The notes beneath the pieces are model-generated. The model made no database searches. It had not been told where the DNA came from and saw only the letters and a list, made by a program, of their open reading frames with translations. The position numbers were made by a program, and so were the translations under genes. A DNA stretch of 51,372 bases from Planctomycetota bacterium (GTDB lineage Bacteria > Planctomycetota > UBA1135). Location of the stretch: NCBI GenBank assembly GCA_003696625.1, contig RFGR01000022.1, positions 1-51,372 on the forward strand. Reading direction: 5' to 3'. Shown here piece by piece: positions 15,532 through 24,603 of the stretch (positions are counted from its first letter, which is position 1; each line of letters starts with the position of its first letter).

Positions 15532-16567
15532 GCCCCTGGCGGCCCTCGCCCTGTTCGCGGCGCTCCTGGTTCCGCCGGGGGCGCCGCCCGCTTCTGCGGG
15601 GGCGCCACCGGCTCAGGAGGCAGTCGGCGCCGGCGTCGGCTTCACCTGGCGGGCGCCGGCCGGCCTGGCCGATCTGGCCGAGCGCTACGCCGGCGAGATC
15701 GGACGCGGTCTGGCCGAGGCGCGGGAGTGGACCGGCCTGCCGCCGGACCCGCGGCCGTTCCAGGTCGAGTGGGTGGCCGACCGGCGCGGCCTCGCCCGCG
15801 CCCTCGGGGTCGGCCGGGTGCCGGAGTGGTACGCGGCGGTCGCGCTGCCCGACCAGCGACGGCTGGTGATCGCGACCGAAGTGGCCGGCTCCCGGGCACG
15901 GCTGCTGACTACTCTTCGCCACGAACTCATGCACCTGGCGATGGCCGACCTCGGGCCGCCGGCCTGGGACCGGCTGCCGGCCTGGTTCCACGAGGGCTGC
16001 GCCGAGGTTTTCTCGGGCGAGGTCTATCTGGGCGAGGTCAAGGTGTCGCTCTCCTGGCGGGCGGTGGTCGGCGACCTCGAACGCCTCGGCGAGTACCACG
16101 ACGGCTTCCCCGACGACACGGTCGGCGCCGCGATCGGCTACGCCCTGGGCGAGAAGTTCGTCTCCTCCTTCCTGCGCTGGTATGGGCTGCCCGCCCTGCA
16201 GGAGACGCTGGCCCGGGTCCGGGCCGGGGATTCGCTCGACCAGGCCCTGCTGGCGGTGACCGGCGCCGGTCTGATCGACCTCGAGGAGCGGATGCGGCGG
16301 GAGCTGGTCAACCCGTCCGGCCTGCTCGGCGACATCTACCCGCAGCTCTTCCTCGGCCTGGCCCTGTTCGCGGTCCTGGTGCTGCCGTTCGTGCGCGCCG
16401 CCCGCCGCCGCCGCCTGGCCGAGTTGGAAGAGCGGTGGGCGCGGGAGGAGCAGACCGCCGATCTCGATCCGGTGCTGGCGAGCGGGCAGTGGCGGCAGGT
16501 AGAACAGGAGGAGTCCCCGGGCGAGGAGGCCGAGCCCTGGGAGGACTGGGACGACGAGGAGTTTTGA
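15494..16567 (+). CDS. MA-family zinc metallopeptidase-like membrane protein
   Basis: A HELMH zinc motif (His 143, Glu 144, His 147) and a following WFHEGCAEVF (Glu 167) match gluzincins of the peptidase MA type. An N-terminal signal segment, a C-terminal transmembrane helix at about 275-295 and an acidic tail (EEAEPWEDWDDEEF) suggest a domain outside the cytoplasm anchored at its C-terminus. ATG 15494 overlaps the upstream gene by 38 bases. An in-frame CTG at 15536, 4 bases past the upstream stop, would also give a clean hydrophobic signal. The substrate is unknown. Confidence 0.78.
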   Translation: MTAGTATTSSCSRPLAALALFAALLVPPGAPPASAGAPPAQEAVGAGVGFTWRAPAGLADLAERYAGEIGRGLAEAREWTGLPPDPRPFQVEWVADRRGLARALGVGRVPEWYAAVALPDQRRLVIATEVAGSRARLLTTLRHELMHLAMADLGPPAWDRLPAWFHEGCAEVFSGEVYLGEVKVSLSWRAVVGDLERLGEYHDGFPDDTVGAAIGYALGEKFVSSFLRWYGLPALQETLARVRAGDSLDQALLAVTGAGLIDLEERMRRELVNPSGLLGDIYPQLFLGLALFAVLVLPFVRAARRRRLAELEERWAREEQTADLDPVLASGQWRQVEQEESPGEEAEPWEDWDDEEF

Positions 16568-17301
16568 GCAAGCGCCCGCAACCGCTGCGCAAGCGGATCC
16601 TGCGCCGGGTCAGCGCCGCCCTGGCCGGCGGCCTCGGGCCGTGGTTCCTGCGCGCCCTGTCCGCCACCTGGCGGGTGCGCCGGGTCGGCGCCGAGGAGAC
16701 GATCGAGTCCGGCCGGCCGCTCACCTACGGCCTCTGGCACGAGAGCATCCCGGCCGGGGTGGCGCTGCATCGTCGGTACGGGCTGACGGTGATGATCAGC
16801 AGCCATCACGACGGCGAGCTGATCACCCGGATCGTCGAGCGCCTCGGCTTCCGGACCGCCCGCGGCTCCTCGACCCGCGGCGGCAGTCGCGCCCTGCGCG
16901 AGATGCTGGCCGCGTCCCGGCACTCGAACGGGCTGGTGCTCACCCCGGACGGACCGCGCGGGCCGGCCCACTCGATCGCGCCGGGGGTCTTCTTCGTCGC
17001 CGGCGCCACCGGCCGGCCGCTCGTGGCCACCGGCTTCGCCGCCTCGCGCGCCTGGCGGGCCCGCTCCTGGGACCGGATGATGCTGCCCAAACCCTTCGCC
17101 CGGGTGGTCGTGGCCTACGCCGAGCCGATCCCGGTCTCCCGCGCCGCCGCCCGCGAAGAGGAACTGCTGGCTCCGCTCCGGGAACGGCTCGCCGCCGCCT
17201 TCGACTCGGCCCACGCGGCGGCGGCGGCGACGCTGCAGCGGTGGACCGGCCGACCGGGGGTGGTCGGCGGCCGGCCGCGGCCGACCGAGGGGGCGGCATG
17301 A
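16564..17301 (+). CDS. DUF374 lysophospholipid acyltransferase-like protein
   Basis: DUF374 proteins are relatives of LpxL/acyltransferases and are often found near lipid A genes. The WHESIPAGV segment holds a His near the acyltransferase HX4D position, ISSHHDGELI follows, and the family hallmark LTPDGPRGP is present. TTG 16564 overlaps the peptidase stop (TTGA) and gives 245 residues; no better start exists. Its stop overlaps the RNase HIII start by ATGA. It probably modifies a lipid or lipid A precursor at the inner membrane, but the substrate is not known. Confidence 0.85.
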   Translation: MSKRPQPLRKRILRRVSAALAGGLGPWFLRALSATWRVRRVGAEETIESGRPLTYGLWHESIPAGVALHRRYGLTVMISSHHDGELITRIVERLGFRTARGSSTRGGSRALREMLAASRHSNGLVLTPDGPRGPAHSIAPGVFFVAGATGRPLVATGFAASRAWRARSWDRMMLPKPFARVVVAYAEPIPVSRAAAREEELLAPLRERLAAAFDSAHAAAAATLQRWTGRPGVVGGRPRPTEGAA

Positions 17302-18284
17302 GCCCGCACGGCACCCGCGTCCTGGTGCTCGATGAGGCGGCCGGCCAGCGCCTGGCCGACGACCTGAACCGGGCCGGCTACCGGTTCCGCCACGTCGCCA
17401 ACGCCCGCTACCAAGCCCGCGGCGAGGGAGTGGTCGCCACCCTCTACCGGAGCGGCAAGCTGGTCGTCCAGGGCGCCGGCCTCGACTCCTGGCTCGAGCG
17501 TCACCTCGGCCCGGTGCTGGCGGCGCGGGCCACCGGCCGCGACCGGCCGCCGCCGGGCAAGGCCGAGGTCGAGCCCCGCAACGGCAACGGACGCAACGGC
17601 GGCCTCGACCCGGAGGAGGAGCGGCGCCTGGCTTCCTTGCCGGCGGCGGCGATCGGCTCCGACGAGGCCGGCAAGGGCGACACCTTCGGCCCGCTGGTGG
17701 TCTGCGCGCTGGCCGCGCCGGAAGACGGCCTGGCCGCCCTGCGCGAGGCCGGCGTCTGGGACTCGAAGCGCCTGACCGATCAGCGCGTCCGGGTGCTCGC
17801 CGGCTGGCTGCGGCGCGAGTACGCTCACCTCGAGCGGGTGATCGGTCCCGATGAGTACAACCAGCTCCACCGTGAGCACGGCGGCAACCTGAACCACCTG
17901 CTGGCGGCGGTCCACGCCGAGCTGGTGGCCGAACTGCACCGGCGGACCGGCCTGAAGGCAGCGATCGTCGATCGCTTCAGCGCCACGGCGCCGGTCGGTC
18001 GGTTGTTGCGGCAGAGTCTGCCCGATCTGGTGGTGCACGAACTGCCCCGGGCCGAGGTCCATCCCGCCGTCGCCGGCGCTTCCGTCCTGGCCCGCGACCG
18101 CTTCCTCGAGAACCTGCAGCGCCTGAGCGAGGTCATGGCGGTCGATCTGCCCCGCGGCAGCGGCTCCCCGGTGCCGCCGGCCTTGCGCCGCTTCCTCGAG
18201 ATCCACGGGCCGGAGCAGATCGGCCGGGTGGCCAAGCTCCACTTCAAGAACGTCCAGGCAGCGCTCGAGCGCTGGTCCCCATGA
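17298..18284 (+). CDS. rnhC: ribonuclease HIII
   Basis: RNase HIII cuts RNA in RNA/DNA hybrids. The 328-residue protein has an N-terminal TBP-like substrate-binding domain (about 1-85) and a catalytic domain starting with GSDEAGKGDTFGPLVVCA at about 120, the sequence that separates HIII from HII. Later VDRFSATAP and LARDRFL fit the active site region. ATG 17298 overlaps the DUF374 stop. The family is widespread but not universal; no other RNase H is in the window. Confidence 0.95.
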   Translation: MSPHGTRVLVLDEAAGQRLADDLNRAGYRFRHVANARYQARGEGVVATLYRSGKLVVQGAGLDSWLERHLGPVLAARATGRDRPPPGKAEVEPRNGNGRNGGLDPEEERRLASLPAAAIGSDEAGKGDTFGPLVVCALAAPEDGLAALREAGVWDSKRLTDQRVRVLAGWLRREYAHLERVIGPDEYNQLHREHGGNLNHLLAAVHAELVAELHRRTGLKAAIVDRFSATAPVGRLLRQSLPDLVVHELPRAEVHPAVAGASVLARDRFLENLQRLSEVMAVDLPRGSGSPVPPALRRFLEIHGPEQIGRVAKLHFKNVQAALERWSP

Positions 18285-18820
18285 ACCCCACCTCCAGCCG
18301 AGCCCACGGCCACAGTGACCGACCCTTCCGTTCCCTTGGGGTCTGCGTGCTGGCCGTCTCCGACACCCGCGACCTGCAGAGCGACGAATCCGGCGCCTGG
18401 TTAGCCGACACCCTCGCCGGAGCCGGTCACCTCTTGATCGAACGCGACCTCGTCCGGGACGAGGTCGAGCAGATCCGCGAGCGGGTCGCGACCTGGGCCG
18501 AGGACGAACGGGTGCAGGCGATCGTGGTCACCGGCGGCACCGGCCCCTTCGCCCGCGACGTCACCCCGGAAGCCCTCGAGCCGCTGTTCGACAAGCACCT
18601 GCCCGGCTTCGGCGAGCTGTTCCGGATGTTGAGCTGGGAGGAGATCGGCACCGCCGCGATCGAGTCCCGGGCCGTCGCCGGCGTGATCCGAGGGACGCTG
18701 GTCTTCGCCATCCCCGGTTCCCGCGGCGCCTGCCGGACCGCGCTGGAGAAGCTGATCCTGCCCCAGCTCGACTCGCGCACCCGGCCCTGCTCGCTGGGCG
18801 GGATGATCGACCGGCTCTAG
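18281..18820 (+). CDS. moaB: MoaB/Mog-like molybdopterin biosynthesis protein
   Basis: This 179-residue protein belongs to the MoaB/MogA fold that adenylates molybdopterin. Motifs are VLAVSDTRDLQSDESGAWL near the N-terminus, VVTGGTGPFARDVTPEAL in the centre and a C-terminal AIPGSRGACRTALEKL. ATG 18281 overlaps the RNase HIII stop by ATGA. Its TAG stop overlaps the tatA TAG on the other strand in the palindrome CTAG. It need not mean a full cofactor pathway nearby; no other moa genes are present. Confidence 0.93.
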   Translation: MNPTSSRAHGHSDRPFRSLGVCVLAVSDTRDLQSDESGAWLADTLAGAGHLLIERDLVRDEVEQIRERVATWAEDERVQAIVVTGGTGPFARDVTPEALEPLFDKHLPGFGELFRMLSWEEIGTAAIESRAVAGVIRGTLVFAIPGSRGACRTALEKLILPQLDSRTRPCSLGGMIDRL

Positions 18821-19167
18821 TCCTCGACGCCGCCCTGCTCCGGCAGCGAGCGGCGCTCGACCGGGCCGTCGTCCTCACCCGTCCCGCCCTCGTCGTCCGT
18901 CTCCTCGGCTTCCGGCGGCCACTTCTGGTAAGGGCGGGCGTTCAGATCGACCACCGGCCGGGCCTCCTCGATCTCGCGCTGGAGATCGCGGATCGTCTCG
19001 TCGATGCCGCTCTCGCGTCGCAGGTCGTTCATCGCCCGGCGCATCTTGAAGAAAGTGCGCCCGAGATCCTTGGCCACCTCGGGCAGCCGGCCGCCGAACA
19101 GCAGCAGGCCGATGATCAGGGCGACCAGGATTTCGCCTCCGGACGGGAGGATGGCGAACACGCTCAC
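18817..19167 (-). CDS. Sec-independent translocase TatA/TatB-family protein
   Basis: TatA-family proteins form the twin-arginine translocase with TatC. The protein has one N-terminal transmembrane helix (about 10-28) followed by FGGRLPEVAKDLGRTFFKMRRAM, the typical hinge and amphipathic helix, then a charged acidic C-terminus of about 50 residues. GTG 19167 overlaps the lptD-like stop by GTGA. The 116-residue length suits TatA or TatB; the two cannot be separated here. No tatC is in the window. It is the last gene of the envelope operon. Confidence 0.9.
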   Translation of the reverse strand: MSVFAILPSGGEILVALIIGLLLFGGRLPEVAKDLGRTFFKMRRAMNDLRRESGIDETIRDLQREIEEARPVVDLNARPYQKWPPEAEETDDEGGTGEDDGPVERRSLPEQGGVED

Positions 19168-21596
19168 ATTCTAGCCCTGGTCGCGCCCGCCTTCGTCGCC
19201 GCCGGCCGATCGGCCAGGAAGCGCGGCATCAGGCGGAAGAAAACGCCCCGGCTGCCGCCGGCCTGGTCGTATTCGGCGCCGAACTCGAAGACGAAGTCGT
19301 GGCCGTAGCGGAGCAGCGCCGCCTCGCTGCGCTTCGTCGCGCCGGGCCGGAAGTTCCAGGGCTGGCGCAGCCGCAGGCCCCACTCGCTGCTCAACCGCCA
19401 GTCGATCGTGCCTTCGAGCTGGCTGACCAGCCCCTCGACCCGGCGGAAGGCGAGGCCGTACTCGACCCGCTCGTGCGGCCGGACGCTCAGCCGGGCGAAC
19501 TGCTCGACCCACTTCGCTCGGTGCAGGTCCTGGCGGATCCGGGTCTCCACCCGCACCCCGGCGAGCGCCTCGCCCTGAACCCCCGGCGTCCAGGTGGCGC
19601 GGAGTTCGGCCGGGCCCCAGGAGCGGGCCGGCTCGCCCGGCCGCCGGACCGGGAAGACCGGGTCGAGCAGGGGCTCCCGCGGGTCCGGGTAGTAGGGCAG
19701 CAGGAATTCGACGTCGGCCCAGAGCCCGCCGGAGGGGGCGATCCACTGCTGGCGGAGGCCGAGTTCCAGGGCCTCGCCGGCGCGGAGGCCGTCCCAAGTG
19801 TCGAAACCGGGCAACCGGCCGGCCGGGTCGCCGCCGGTGCTCAGCTTCCGCAGCCGCGCCTGCGGCAGCACTCGGTGCTGCCAGCCGTGTTCCCAGTCCC
19901 GCAGCAGGACGAGGCCGGCCTCGACGAAGCCCTCGGCCAGCGTCCGGTCGGCGGCGCCGCCGACGGCCGGGCCCTGGTCGTAAGCGAGGCCCTGGAAGCG
20001 GGCGCCGGGCCGCAGGAAGACCCCGCCGAGGTGGAGGGAGAGGCTGGTCTCCAGCCAGGCCCGCAGCCGGTCGCGTTCCAGCGCCGGCCGGCTGCGGAAA
20101 GCGGGCCGGCCCGCAGCCGCCAACAGGTCGCGGTCGCGGAGGCGGAAGCGGCCGACCTCGGCGCCCCAGGCCAGGTGGAGCGCCGCCCGGCCGTCGGCCC
20201 CGCCGAGCGGACCGGCCGGCAGAGTGGCGACCGTGCGCGGGAAGGCCTGCCAGCGGACCACCGGCAGCGACTCGAGGATCCGGGGCGGGTTGCCGCCGGG
20301 CGGACCGAAGCCTTGGAGCGGCGTGAACCCGACCCTGTCGAGCCGTCCTTCGGCCCGGGCCTCGAACAAGCTGCCGGCACCGGCGTGGTGGAGGTAGGCC
20401 TCGCTCAGGGCGTCGTCCTGCTCGCGCCAGCGCGCCTCGAAGAACTCGGGATCGACCAGCGGATCGCTGGTCAGGGCCAGGTCGAGGTCCAGCCGCCAGG
20501 AGTCCCCGAGCGGAAAGCGGTTCCAGAGGCGGGCGCGGTAGCGGGTGTCGTCCGGGCGGCGGACGGTCCGGGCCAGCCGGTGGCGGTCCTCACCCTGGTC
20601 GCGGAGGCCGAACAGCTCCCAGTCCGCGGTCCACTCCGGGGTCCGCAGGGCGAGTTCGGCCGCCAGCGGCAGGCCGCGGCGGGAACGCCAGCCGGGCAGG
20701 AGTCGCCAGTCGGCGCGGCCCTCCCCGCCGACCGGAGCGCCGCCCCGCAGGTCCAGCTCGACCGACTGGCCGTCGCGGCTGTTCGACCCCAGCCGCACGC
20801 CGTGCAGGCTGAGCAGGGAATCGCCAGCACCGCCGCCGAAGGCGGGGGTGGGCAGCGGCAGCAGCCGCCGCCCGCCCAGCGCCAGCCAGCCGCCCTCCGG
20901 ATCCCAGGCGTAGCTGCCGCCGGCCGGGCGGCCGCGCAGGACGGAGACCTGCAGGGCGTAGTGGGGAATCTGCTCGTCGCAGGTGGTCAGGGCCGCCTCG
21001 CGGGCCTCGAGGGAACCGTCTTCGGCTTCGGTGAGCGCGGCGGCGATCACCCGCAGCGGCCAGCCGTTCGGCCCCTGCCCGACGGGGAGGAAGAGGTCGG
21101 CGTCGGTCAGGGCGGTCGTGCCCCGCGGAGGCTCGTGGACCAGCTCCGCGCAGGCCAGCTCGAGGCCGCCGGCCTCGATCCGGACTGACCCGCTCAGGCG
21201 GGCCTCGAGCAGGGCGGACCGGACGCCGGCCGGCAGGCCGAGCCGGTCGAGCAGCCGGTCGGACCAGAGCCGGGCGAGCAGGCCGGAGACCGGCGGCGGT
21301 TCCGGGAGCGGATGGGCGGCGCGTTCGGCCGCGGCCTCCGGGTCGCCGAGCAGCGCCCGCCAGGAGAGGCGGTCGAAGGAGAGGTCGAGCCGGTCGGCCC
21401 GCAGCCGGAAGGGCTCCTGCTCGTCGGCGGAGGCGGCCGCGAGCCGGTGGAAGCGGTAGATCACCCGGTCGCCCTCCTCGGTCGATTCGAGCCGCTCCCA
21501 TTCCGCCCGCAGTTCGACCCGGACGGGTTCGGGAGCGGGTTCTTGGGGCTCCTGGGGCGGCCCGGCGCACCCGAGCAGGAGGGCGAGCAGGATCAA
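19164..21596 (-). CDS. LptD-like outer membrane LPS-assembly protein
   Basis: LptD inserts LPS into the outer membrane. The 810-residue protein starts with an OstA-like segment and continues as a long amphipathic strand-rich region suited to a beta-barrel, ending in FFRLMPRFL. Here the signal peptide carries a lipobox (LLLGCAG) at the very N-terminus, which is unusual because LptD is normally not a lipoprotein; its partner LptE is. TTG 21596 overlaps the previous stop (TTGA) and is the only start giving this signal. The call rests on strand pattern, length and operon context, not on a strict signature. Confidence 0.72.
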   Translation of the reverse strand: MILLALLLGCAGPPQEPQEPAPEPVRVELRAEWERLESTEEGDRVIYRFHRLAAASADEQEPFRLRADRLDLSFDRLSWRALLGDPEAAAERAAHPLPEPPPVSGLLARLWSDRLLDRLGLPAGVRSALLEARLSGSVRIEAGGLELACAELVHEPPRGTTALTDADLFLPVGQGPNGWPLRVIAAALTEAEDGSLEAREAALTTCDEQIPHYALQVSVLRGRPAGGSYAWDPEGGWLALGGRRLLPLPTPAFGGGAGDSLLSLHGVRLGSNSRDGQSVELDLRGGAPVGGEGRADWRLLPGWRSRRGLPLAAELALRTPEWTADWELFGLRDQGEDRHRLARTVRRPDDTRYRARLWNRFPLGDSWRLDLDLALTSDPLVDPEFFEARWREQDDALSEAYLHHAGAGSLFEARAEGRLDRVGFTPLQGFGPPGGNPPRILESLPVVRWQAFPRTVATLPAGPLGGADGRAALHLAWGAEVGRFRLRDRDLLAAAGRPAFRSRPALERDRLRAWLETSLSLHLGGVFLRPGARFQGLAYDQGPAVGGAADRTLAEGFVEAGLVLLRDWEHGWQHRVLPQARLRKLSTGGDPAGRLPGFDTWDGLRAGEALELGLRQQWIAPSGGLWADVEFLLPYYPDPREPLLDPVFPVRRPGEPARSWGPAELRATWTPGVQGEALAGVRVETRIRQDLHRAKWVEQFARLSVRPHERVEYGLAFRRVEGLVSQLEGTIDWRLSSEWGLRLRQPWNFRPGATKRSEAALLRYGHDFVFEFGAEYDQAGGSRGVFFRLMPRFLADRPAATKAGATRARM

Positions 21597-24088
21597 GAGG
21601 GGTTGTGGTCGTTGCCGGGGAGGAGGCGCACCGGCCCGGACTCGTGCAGCCGGGTGCGGAAGTTGTAGCGGAACCAAGCGCCTTCCAGGATCCGGCCGTC
21701 CGGCAGGCGCAAGCGGGCCGGGCGGCTCTCGCCCCCCTCCAGCTCGAGCCGAGCCGGTTCGAGAACGCCGTCGGCCGCCGGCCGGGCTTCGAGTCGGATC
21801 CGGTCGCCCTCTCCCCGAAGGCGGCCGGCCTCCAGCCAGGCCCCGCCGGCCGTCAGGTCGAGTTCCAGGCCGCCGTCCTCGGTGCGGCGCCAAGCCAGGC
21901 GTTCGGCACCGCCGCGCAACGTCTCGGCGGCGCCTTCGGGAGCGTCGGCGGCCACCTTCTCGAACGATGCCCCACGCTCGAACACGCCGGCGTCGGGGCC
22001 GACCTCCGCCCGCCGACCGGTGAGTCGAAGGAGCCGGCCGTCCCCGGCGTCCAGGTTCGTCTCGGCCCCCCGGTCCAGCCGGGCGGTCCGGGCCGTCGGG
22101 TCGATGACCATGCCGCCGGCGCGGAGATCGAATCGCAGCGGCCCGCCCTCCGGGCGGAGAAGGGCGCCGCGGAGCCGCACCTGCTCCTGCGGAAGCGGAA
22201 CGAGGTCGAGGAGACGACGGCCGTCCTCGTCGGTCCGCATCCGGACGGTGTCGGCGGTCAGCTCCAGGGCGCCGTCGGCCCGGACCTCGCCGCGCAGCAG
22301 GGCCGAACTCCCGTCGGCGGCGAACCGACCGTGGTCGGCGCGCAGCCGGATCGTTTCTCCGTCCAGACCGAATTCCTTGGCCGGCCACTCGATTTGCGGG
22401 GAACCACTCGGGATCACCTCGTTTTCGAACCAGATCAGACGGTCGGCCCGAACGGTCGCCCGGCCGAGCACGGAGCCGTCGGGCGCGAGCCGGGGCATCT
22501 CGGCGCCGGCGGGACGGCCGCGCAGCTCGAGGCCGGACTCGCCGTGGAAGGCGAAGTGGTCGCCGCGCATCCGGGCTCCGCCGCGGTCGATCACCACGTT
22601 CCGGCGGGCGTCCAGGCGCAGGCCGCGGTCGCCCTCGAGGAAACCCTGGGCCTCGAGGGCTTCGCTCCGCATCACCGCCGGGGCGCCGCGCAGGGTGGTT
22701 CGGGTGAGCACGCCGCCGCCGGCGCGGAAGTGGGCGTAGTCCGGCTTCAGGGGATCGGCGGCGGCCATCTCGAGCCAGGGGGCGCCGAGACCGACCCCGT
22801 CGGTCGGGCGGAACACCACCGCCCCGTCCAGGCGCCGCCGCCCGTCCGGGAAGGCCTCGAAGCGGTCGGCCTGGATGCGGCCGTCCTCCAGGGCGACCGC
22901 TCCTTCCGCCAGCAGGTGGCCGTCCTCCAGCCGGAAGCGGTCGGCCTCGAACCGGCGGCCGTCTTCCTGGCCGAGGACGCCGCCGCGCAGGGCCAGCACG
23001 GGGCCGGGGGGATCGGCGCCTTCCGGGGCCGGGCGGGTCTCGATCCAAGCCCCGCCCCGAGCGGCCAACCAGGAGGCGGAGTCGTCCTCGGTCCGGCGGA
23101 AGGCCTGGAGCGGACCGAGCAGGTCCAGGCCGAGCAAGCGGCCGTCGGCCCAGACTAGGGTGGCGTCGCGGCCGAAGACCGCGGCCGGCCGCCGGTCGGC
23201 TAGCAGTCCGCTCCAGGCCGCCGGACCGAGCCCGCGGGCGACCCGGGGGATCCAGCCGGCTCCGCCGCCGTCAGGGGCGAAGTCGGCAACCAGGCCCCGG
23301 CAGCGGAAGGTGCCGGCGAGACCGCTCCCCGGCGGCAGGACCAGTTCGCAGCGTTCCCGGGCAGGGAGTTCCAGCCGGCGGCCTCCGTCCTCCAGCCGGC
23401 GCAGGGCGCCGCCGCCGTCCGAGCCCCCCTCGGCCCGCTCCCCGCTCGCCAGCGGAAACGACCAGGTCAGGGCCCCCCCTTCTCCGAAGCGGGCCTCGCC
23501 CCGGGCGAGGTCGAAGGCAAGATCTTCTCCGCGGACGAGAAGTCCGCCGGTCTGGAGCGAGAACAAGCCGTGGCCCTGGATCCGGCGTTGATCCGGCCAG
23601 AGTTCGGCCGCGGCCACGCTCAGGACCTGTTCGCCCTGGGGGTCGGGCCGGGACAGACGCGGCGATTCGAGCGACCAAGGCCGGGCCGGGTCCGGGCGCG
23701 GAACCGACTCGCCCGCCGCCAGGGCGACTCTGGCGGAGGGCGCCTCGATCCGCCAGGCGGTGGTGGCGCCGTCCTCGGCGAAGGCGGTCAACACCACCGA
23801 ACGGAGCCGCATTCCTCCTTCCTCGGGGCGCGGGTCGCGGCCGGCGATCCGCAGCCGCGGCACCGACCGGCCGGCGCCGGCGGGTTCCTCGGCCGGGCGG
23901 GGGATCAGGATCTCCACCGGTCCCCGGATGCCGAGTTCGACCCGGCCGAGATCCTCCAGTTCGAGGACGAAGCCGGCCGGCGGCTCGTCCACGGTCGGCG
24001 GCGCCGGCCGGCGCACGAGGAGGCGGCCGCCGAAGACGAGCGCCCCGGCGGCGACCGCCCAACCGATGAGCCGGCCCCGCCCGCTCAC
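21593..24088 (-). CDS. LptC/LptA-like fusion protein of LPS export
   Basis: The 831-residue protein has an N-terminal transmembrane helix (about 5-23) and a LptC-like region (about 40-150) with strands such as AWRIEAPSARVAL. It then has many short repeats of LptA/OstA type, for example VVIDRGGARMRGDHFAF and ATVRADRLIWFENE. In other bacteria LptC and LptA are separate proteins of about 190 and 180 residues, so this looks like a fused and extended version able to span the periplasm. GTG 24088 overlaps the kdsC stop (GTGA). Its neighbours kdsC and the lptD-like gene support a role in LPS export. Confidence 0.72.
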   Translation of the reverse strand: MSGRGRLIGWAVAAGALVFGGRLLVRRPAPPTVDEPPAGFVLELEDLGRVELGIRGPVEILIPRPAEEPAGAGRSVPRLRIAGRDPRPEEGGMRLRSVVLTAFAEDGATTAWRIEAPSARVALAAGESVPRPDPARPWSLESPRLSRPDPQGEQVLSVAAAELWPDQRRIQGHGLFSLQTGGLLVRGEDLAFDLARGEARFGEGGALTWSFPLASGERAEGGSDGGGALRRLEDGGRRLELPARERCELVLPPGSGLAGTFRCRGLVADFAPDGGGAGWIPRVARGLGPAAWSGLLADRRPAAVFGRDATLVWADGRLLGLDLLGPLQAFRRTEDDSASWLAARGGAWIETRPAPEGADPPGPVLALRGGVLGQEDGRRFEADRFRLEDGHLLAEGAVALEDGRIQADRFEAFPDGRRRLDGAVVFRPTDGVGLGAPWLEMAAADPLKPDYAHFRAGGGVLTRTTLRGAPAVMRSEALEAQGFLEGDRGLRLDARRNVVIDRGGARMRGDHFAFHGESGLELRGRPAGAEMPRLAPDGSVLGRATVRADRLIWFENEVIPSGSPQIEWPAKEFGLDGETIRLRADHGRFAADGSSALLRGEVRADGALELTADTVRMRTDEDGRRLLDLVPLPQEQVRLRGALLRPEGGPLRFDLRAGGMVIDPTARTARLDRGAETNLDAGDGRLLRLTGRRAEVGPDAGVFERGASFEKVAADAPEGAAETLRGGAERLAWRRTEDGGLELDLTAGGAWLEAGRLRGEGDRIRLEARPAADGVLEPARLELEGGESRPARLRLPDGRILEGAWFRYNFRTRLHESGPVRLLPGNDHNPS

Positions 24089-24603
24089 GGGCCGGCCGGA
24101 TGCCCTTCGCGGGCCCGGAGCAGCAGGTCGGCGACCTCGCGCAGGGCGCCGCAGCCGGCGCCGGCGCGGGTCACCCAGTCGGCCGCCTCGCGAACCGCCG
24201 GGACCGCCTCGGGTGGAGCGAAACGGAGGCCGGCGCAGGCGAACATCTCCAGGTCGGGCAGATCGTCGCCGATCGCCGCGACCTCTTCGTGGATCAAGCC
24301 GCGCTCGCGCAGGATCTCCTCCGCCAGCGGGCCCTTGGCGAAGCTGCCCATGCGCAGGGTCTCGATGCCGAGGCGGCGGACCCGGGCCGCCACCGCCGGG
24401 TTCTCGCGGCCGGTGATCACCGCGATCTCGACGCCGGCGCGCTGGAGCAGGACGAGGCCGTAGCCGTCGTGGACGTGGAAGTCGGCGCTCTCCGAACCGT
24501 CGGCGTGAACGGTGATCCGGCCGTCGGTCCAGACTCCGTCCACGTCGGTCAGCAGGAGCCGGATCCGGGAAGCGCGGTCGAGCAGTTCCGGGGGAGGGTT
24601 CAG
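24085..24603 (-). CDS. kdsC: 3-deoxy-D-manno-octulosonate 8-phosphate phosphatase, probable CTG start
   Basis: KdsC removes phosphate from Kdo-8-phosphate in Kdo synthesis (HAD superfamily). The ORF track starts too late, inside the catalytic motif. From CTG 24603 the protein reads MNPPPELLDRASRIRLLL then TDVDGVWTDG, with Asp 20 and Asp 22 as the catalytic pair, exactly as in KdsC. Later VITGRENPAV and IGDDLPDLEMF complete the HAD motifs. CTG overlaps the upstream stop as CTGA and lies about 5 bases after AGGTGA. No ATG, GTG or TTG is available nearby in frame. It gives 172 residues, the usual size. Confidence 0.92.
   Translation of the reverse strand: MNPPPELLDRASRIRLLLTDVDGVWTDGRITVHADGSESADFHVHDGYGLVLLQRAGVEIAVITGRENPAVAARVRRLGIETLRMGSFAKGPLAEEILRERGLIHEEVAAIGDDLPDLEMFACAGLRFAPPEAVPAVREAADWVTRAGAGCGALREVADLLLRAREGHPAGP

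Noticed and set aside
18817-18820. CTAG shared by the two converging stop codons as a special element
   Set aside because: TAG stops on opposite strands overlap by 4 bases simply because CTAG is palindromic. Cute but not evidence of function.
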